Source of the DNA: Candidatus Mesenet endosymbiont of Phosphuga atrata
GTDB taxonomy: Bacteria; Pseudomonadota; Alphaproteobacteria; Rickettsiales; Anaplasmataceae
Direction: 5' to 3'
DNA: 64,000 bases
Assembly: GCF_964020175.1 (NCBI RefSeq)
Contig: NZ_OZ026541.1
Coordinates: 744,001-808,000, forward strand
Positions within the stretch are counted from its first letter, which is position 1; the number at the start of each line of letters is the position of its first letter. Made by a program: the position numbers and the translations under genes. This document shows, piece by piece, positions 60,336 through 64,000 of the stretch. The notes beneath the pieces were generated by a model, which was not told the origin of the DNA, ran no database searches, and was given only the letters and a program-made list of their open reading frames with translations.

Positions 60336-60919
60336 CCATAATGGCAATTGATACGGCAAGCACAAGATCTTCAGTGGCAATAATTGATGATAATGACAAT
60401 AAATACACTGAAAGTAGTGATTGTGATAATTCCCATTCTGAATCTTTATTTAAATTAATAGAACTGCTTTTTAGTAAGCACAATTATAACTACAGCAAAA
60501 TAGACTGCATAGCTGTAGCTATTGGACCAGGAAGTTTCACTGGAGTAAGGGCTGGCTTATCTGCAGCACAAGGTATTAACCTTGTTATACGAAAGCCTCT
60601 TTATGGAGTAAGCTCACTGGAGGCTCAAGCGTATGGAATATTTTGTGCTTATCATGGCCAGAAAAATATCAGAGCCGTAATTGACGCCAATCGTGATTTT
60701 GTATACACACAACTTTTTAACTGTGAGCTCATTCCCATATCAGAGCCTGAAATTATCCACAAAAATAACTTAGATTTAAGTAATTGTATAACTTATCAAG
60801 ACATACAGATGCAAAAAATCGATGCTAGCCACATAGGTCTTTTAATACGCCATAAGTTAAGTAAGACGCATCCCATAAGCCCAGCTAAAGTTTTGTATTT
60901 AAGAAACTCTTTAATTTAA
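60332..60919 (+). CDS. tsaB: tRNA threonylcarbamoyladenosine biosynthesis protein TsaB
   Basis: TsaB is the ASKHA-fold partner of TsaD, which makes t6A37 on ANN-decoding tRNAs. The opening IMAIDTASTRSSVAIIDDND (strand and phosphate loop of the fold), SHSESLFKLIELLF and the glycine motif AIGPGSFTGVRAGLSAAQGI are diagnostic. At 195 residues it is at the short end for the family. It overlaps the symporter stop by four bases (ATGA), so the two are co-translated. Confidence 0.93.
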   Translation: MTIMAIDTASTRSSVAIIDDNDNKYTESSDCDNSHSESLFKLIELLFSKHNYNYSKIDCIAVAIGPGSFTGVRAGLSAAQGINLVIRKPLYGVSSLEAQAYGIFCAYHGQKNIRAVIDANRDFVYTQLFNCELIPISEPEIIHKNNLDLSNCITYQDIQMQKIDASHIGLLIRHKLSKTHPISPAKVLYLRNSLI

Positions 60920-61013
60920 ATAGCCTATTTTACACACTCAATAAAACATATGTAGTACTCCACCATTTTTAAAATTTTAGCTGTAGTGTCAATCAGTATT
61001 TCAATTTTATATA

Positions 61014-61041
61014 TTGATATATATACTATATTTAGTATAAT
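61014..61041 (+). promoter_or_regulatory. Predicted sigma-70 promoter of ankyrin gene 61081
   Basis: TTGATA (61014-61019), a 16-base spacer and a consensus TATAAT (61036-61041). The start would be about 61048, giving a short leader with the AGGGAGAGAA ribosome site. The same architecture is found in front of the paralogue at 62601. Confidence 0.6.
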
Positions 61042-61080
61042 AATACTGCTTAACATTTTAGAGATCAAGTAGGGAGAGAA

Positions 61081-62400
61081 GTGATTGGTTCAAAAGAAGC
61101 ATTAGCAGTATTAGAAAGACAAATCTTTGAAGCAATACGTAACAACAACATAGAAGGAATGATTGAAATATTAGGTCTAGGCCTTGATATTAATGTACAG
61201 GATTACTTGGGACAAACACCTATTTTTTTAGCTGCTTTACGTAATAATTTACCAATGGTTGAAAGGTTAGCAGAACTTGGAGCTGACCTTGAGGTAAGGG
61301 ATAAGCTAGGAGATACGGTTCTAAGTAAGGTGTTATCAAGACGATACCCAAAAGATGTACGAAATATATCAAAAGAAAAGCAATTATCTATAGTTAAGTT
61401 TCTAATAGCATCGGGTGCAAAGCTTACAACCCATGTCTGTGGTTCTCTGCCTATTCATATAGCAATCAAAGAAAGGTGTAGTTTAAATATAATAGGAACA
61501 CTGCTAACAAGTGATAATATTAATGAAAAAGACATTTGTAGACGTACACCATTATACTTAGCACTGTTATCAGGACGAGTTGACGTAGTAAAATTTTTGT
61601 TACAACATGAACAAATCGATGTTAACTCTAGCATAGAGGCAGGTCATGGAGAAGATTCTCCATTGATATTAGCAGCTAAAAAACAGTGTGTAGAGATAGT
61701 AGTACTGTTATTATTTTGTGGTGCTATCCCAAGTACAGAGTTTTTTGAACTTAGAATTAAAGGGCCAATGCAATTACTGATACAAAGTATTAAGATTATG
61801 TTATCCCAAAGTTTATATCCTATTAACCCTTACCATAAATATTTATTTGCACTATATAAGGAAGGTAATTGGGGTAAAATTGCTTTTAAACCTACTCTTT
61901 TTGTTAACTCAGTCTCTAAATTACGTTCATCTGAACGTGAAACTCCTAAAGAGGATCAGCGTAGAATATTAAACGCAACCACAAATAGATCTGTCATTTC
62001 TAGATTATATAGAACATCGTCTGCAAGTTCTCCTGGACCTGAAATATATAAAGAGCTTCATCGTAGAATGTTAGATACAGCTACACCTAGATCTGTCATT
62101 TCTGAACCACCTAGACCATGTTCTATAATTTCTGTTTCTACAAGCTCTCCTAGACCTAGTACTCCTGAAGAACTATTTACATCGGAAGAATTGAGTGTAA
62201 GCTTATCTGAAGCTATTGAGAATATAGAGGTTACTAGGTCCAGCATTTCTGAAACGTCTCAATCCACAACGTTAGATACAAGTTCAGCTAGATCTAGCTT
62301 TTCTGAATATTCAGGGTCAAGTGTGAGTTCATTCAGTCCATCTGGATCATACACAGTAGATACTAAAAGGAGAAAATCTGATTACATATCTCATTCTTGA
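61081..62400 (+). CDS. Ankyrin-repeat protein, Ser/Arg-rich tail with KRRK motif (family member 3)
   Basis: The start is GTG 61081 (MIGSKEALAVLERQIFEAIR), read with AGGGAGAGAA in front. Ankyrin units cover residues 18-225 (YLGQTPIFLAALRNNLPMVE; GSLPIHIAIKERCSLNIIGT; DSPLILAAKKQCVEIVVLL). The tail from about 285 to 420 is a degenerate tandem motif resembling RSxISE (NRSVISRLYR, PRSVISEPPR, TRSSISETSQ, ARSSFSEYSG). It closes SFSPSGSYTVDTKRRKSD. No membrane or signal sequence. It forms a tandem duplication with 62601, including leader DNA. Confidence 0.9.
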   Translation: MIGSKEALAVLERQIFEAIRNNNIEGMIEILGLGLDINVQDYLGQTPIFLAALRNNLPMVERLAELGADLEVRDKLGDTVLSKVLSRRYPKDVRNISKEKQLSIVKFLIASGAKLTTHVCGSLPIHIAIKERCSLNIIGTLLTSDNINEKDICRRTPLYLALLSGRVDVVKFLLQHEQIDVNSSIEAGHGEDSPLILAAKKQCVEIVVLLLFCGAIPSTEFFELRIKGPMQLLIQSIKIMLSQSLYPINPYHKYLFALYKEGNWGKIAFKPTLFVNSVSKLRSSERETPKEDQRRILNATTNRSVISRLYRTSSASSPGPEIYKELHRRMLDTATPRSVISEPPRPCSIISVSTSSPRPSTPEELFTSEELSVSLSEAIENIEVTRSSISETSQSTTLDTSSARSSFSEYSGSSVSSFSPSGSYTVDTKRRKSDYISHS

Positions 62401-62533
62401 TAGCCATAACTAAATTTTACCAGACTATAAGAATGCAATAATCTCAAGAAAAACAATAAACTGTTCATACTTAAAGCAATCTAAGAAAATAGTTTAACTT
62501 CATTGTAGTTCTATTACAGTAGTAATTTATGTA

Positions 62534-62561
62534 TTGATTAACATACTATATTTAGTGTATT
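62534..62561 (+). promoter_or_regulatory. Predicted promoter of ankyrin gene 62601, weaker -10
   Basis: TTGATT (62534-62539), a 16-base spacer and TGTATT (62556-62561), the duplicated counterpart of the promoter at 61014. The -10 box has drifted from TATAAT, suggesting lower or different expression. The leader, with AGGGGGAGAA, is otherwise nearly the same. Confidence 0.45.
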
Positions 62562-62600
62562 AATACTGCTTAACATTTTAGAGATCAGGTAGGGGGAGAA

Positions 62601-63953
62601 GTGATTGGTTCAAAAAAAATGTTAGTAGCATTAGAAAGACAAGTCTTTGAAGCAATACGTAACAACAACATAGAAGGAATGATTGAAATATTAGGTTTAG
62701 GCTTTGATGTTAATGTGCAGGATTACTTTGGACGAACACCTATTTTTTTAGCTGCCTTATATAATAACTTACTAATGGTAGAAAAACTAGCTGAGCTTGG
62801 AGCTGATCTTGAAATAAAAAGTGACCTTGGAGATACAGTTTTAAGTAAGATGGTGTCAAAGGATAATCCGTATAAGAAAATACCAAAGGAAGAACAATTA
62901 GCTATAATTAAGGTTTTAATAAACTGGGGTGCAAAACTTACAACTAGCATTCGTGGTGCTCTCCCTATCCACATAGCAATTCAAGTAAGGTGTGGTTTAG
63001 ATATAGTAAAAGCACTACTTGCAGAAGATACCATCAATAAAAAAGACATTTTTGGGTACGCATCACTACATTTAGCAGTATTGTCTAATCAAATAAACAT
63101 AGTAGAACTATTGATAAAACATAATGATGTTAATATCAACATACAGCACAGTACCACAGGAGATACTCCACTGATACTTGCAGCTCGCTATAACCTAAGA
63201 GACATAATAGTACTATTAGTAATTCATCGTGCTAAACAAGATTTGCAAAATAAATATGGGCAGGAGCTTTGCAACTTTGTCTCACAAGAAGATATAATGT
63301 CTTTTTCACAAACTACTACAACACCACCACTAAAATATATAGAGTGTCAAAATAAGTCAATTACTCAATCTGGCTTAAAAGATAGTTCACATAATCAACA
63401 CCAAATATTAGAAAATAGACCTGATGAGTCTATTAGGTCTATTCTTTCTGATTTAAGCTCTATGTATAATAAACAGCTTAACCATAATTTACCTGGACCT
63501 AATACTTCTAAAGCATCTCAATCGAGAATGTTATCTCCTATACCCAACGTTGTAAGCCCTTTTAGATCTAGTATCTCTAGAGCATCTGAATCAATATTAG
63601 ATGTAGGCTCATCTAATTCTGACGTTTCTGAAACATCTAAGCACAGCACATCAGCAATTTTAGGTTCACCAAAGTCCAGCTTTTCCGGATCTTTTACAAA
63701 CAAATTCCAAGGAGCATTAAATATAGATTCACCTAGATCCATTATTTCTGAAATATCTCAATACGAAAACATAAGTTCATCTGGATCTAGTATTTCTGAA
63801 GCATCTCGACGTAGAAATATAAGTCCACCTATATCTACTACTTCTGAATCTACAAGATCAAGTATAGACTCATTTAGCCCATCTGGATCATATGCTGTGG
63901 ATAGCAAGAGGAAAAAATTTAATCATATATTCCTTTGTAATAGCCTTCATTAA
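62601..63953 (+). CDS. Ankyrin-repeat protein, Ser/Arg-rich tail with KRKK motif (family member 4)
   Basis: GTG start at 62601 (MIGSKKMLVALERQVFEAIR), ribosome site AGGGGGAGAA. Ankyrin units cover residues 18-225 (YFGRTPIFLAALYNNLLMVE; GALPIHIAIQVRCGLDIVKA; ASLHLAVLSNQINIVELLI). The tail has the same RSxISE-like repeats as the gene at 61081 (FRSSISRASES, PRSIISEISQ, GSSISEASRR) and ends SFSPSGSYAVDSKRKKFN. The 450 residues align almost end to end with the upstream copy. Synteny and leader identity point to a recent tandem duplication. Confidence 0.9.
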   Translation: MIGSKKMLVALERQVFEAIRNNNIEGMIEILGLGFDVNVQDYFGRTPIFLAALYNNLLMVEKLAELGADLEIKSDLGDTVLSKMVSKDNPYKKIPKEEQLAIIKVLINWGAKLTTSIRGALPIHIAIQVRCGLDIVKALLAEDTINKKDIFGYASLHLAVLSNQINIVELLIKHNDVNINIQHSTTGDTPLILAARYNLRDIIVLLVIHRAKQDLQNKYGQELCNFVSQEDIMSFSQTTTTPPLKYIECQNKSITQSGLKDSSHNQHQILENRPDESIRSILSDLSSMYNKQLNHNLPGPNTSKASQSRMLSPIPNVVSPFRSSISRASESILDVGSSNSDVSETSKHSTSAILGSPKSSFSGSFTNKFQGALNIDSPRSIISEISQYENISSSGSSISEASRRRNISPPISTTSESTRSSIDSFSPSGSYAVDSKRKKFNHIFLCNSLH

Positions 63954-63968
63954 AAATTAAAGCAATGG

Positions 63969-63997
63969 AAAAATGACAAAATCAAGTTGTCTTTTTT
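63969..63997 (+). terminator. Possible terminator after ankyrin gene 62601
   Basis: GACAA (63975-63979) pairs with TTGTC (63987-63991) around a 7-base loop, flanked by A-rich and T6 runs that can extend the pairing past one mismatch. The T run ends at 63997, close to the window edge. Confidence 0.4.
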
Positions 63998-64000
63998 AAG

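Overview
The window is AT-rich and gene-dense and carries the marks of an obligate intracellular alphaproteobacterium, most likely Wolbachia (Anaplasmataceae). The signs are seven ankyrin-repeat genes or ankyrin pseudogenes, decayed insertion sequences of the IS5, IS630 and IS200 types, a pruned Mrp-type cation antiporter operon, split Nuo genes, a solitary FadB-type crotonase domain, and ordinary housekeeping genes (ftsZ, gyrB, mutS, hemB, sucB, efp, gshB, nuoG, nuoH) scattered without large operons. The genus call is inference from gene content and family recognition; no search was run.

Layout. 1-6288 (minus): one uninterrupted frame of at least 2096 codons that runs off the left edge. It encodes a giant ankyrin-type protein with an embedded Ulp1-like (C48, clan CE) cysteine protease domain, and is the strongest effector candidate here. 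6504-9376: tRNA-Lys, a class II aldolase gene, then a decayed stretch in which a 713-bp IS5-type element with 17/18-matching terminal inverted repeats separates two pieces of a broken gene. 9377-14490 (minus): hemB, two membrane-associated unknowns, sucB and the crotonase-like gene. 14630-21954: TPR protein, ftsZ-EVE-ybeY (end to end), bamD, a J-domain protein, nfu and an M48 protease. 21955-23579: an uncharacterised 294-bp inverted-repeat element and an ankyrin gene. 23809-29338: gyrB, a frameshifted unknown gene, an M16 protease and a small membrane protein. 29382-32348 (minus): mnhF-G-DUF4040-B-C with overlapping ends, then nuoH.

32497-35220 holds five co-oriented small genes, mostly coiled-coil, with strong Shine-Dalgarno sequences, shared leaders and two recognisable paralogues. 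I recognise no family for them, so they are a second candidate for an undescribed system. 35217-43129: mutS, a Ser-rich unknown, a HIT protein, tRNA-Leu, a BON lipoprotein, gshB, a membrane unknown and a broken ankyrin gene. 43226-49648: a 1118-aa GltD-like/PyrK-like fusion flavoprotein, 5-formyl-THF cyclo-ligase, a KAP-type NTPase and a UbiH-type hydroxylase.

49721-52211 and 61081-63953 hold four members of one ankyrin family with Ser/Thr-rich tails that end in Lys/Arg clusters resembling nuclear localisation signals. Two of these (61081, 62601) are a tandem duplication that includes the promoter, and one (51178, minus) is frameshifted. Between the two ankyrin regions lie an IS graveyard (52.3-54.4 kb), efp-suhB-rluA family genes, nuoG with a small upstream gene, tRNA-Arg, a DAACS transporter and tsaB.

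Functionally the window mixes core cell biology (division, replication topology, mismatch repair, respiration, haem, ubiquinone, folate, tRNA modification, outer-membrane assembly) with a fast-evolving set of predicted host-interaction proteins: ankyrin, Ulp1, coiled-coil and Ser-rich genes.
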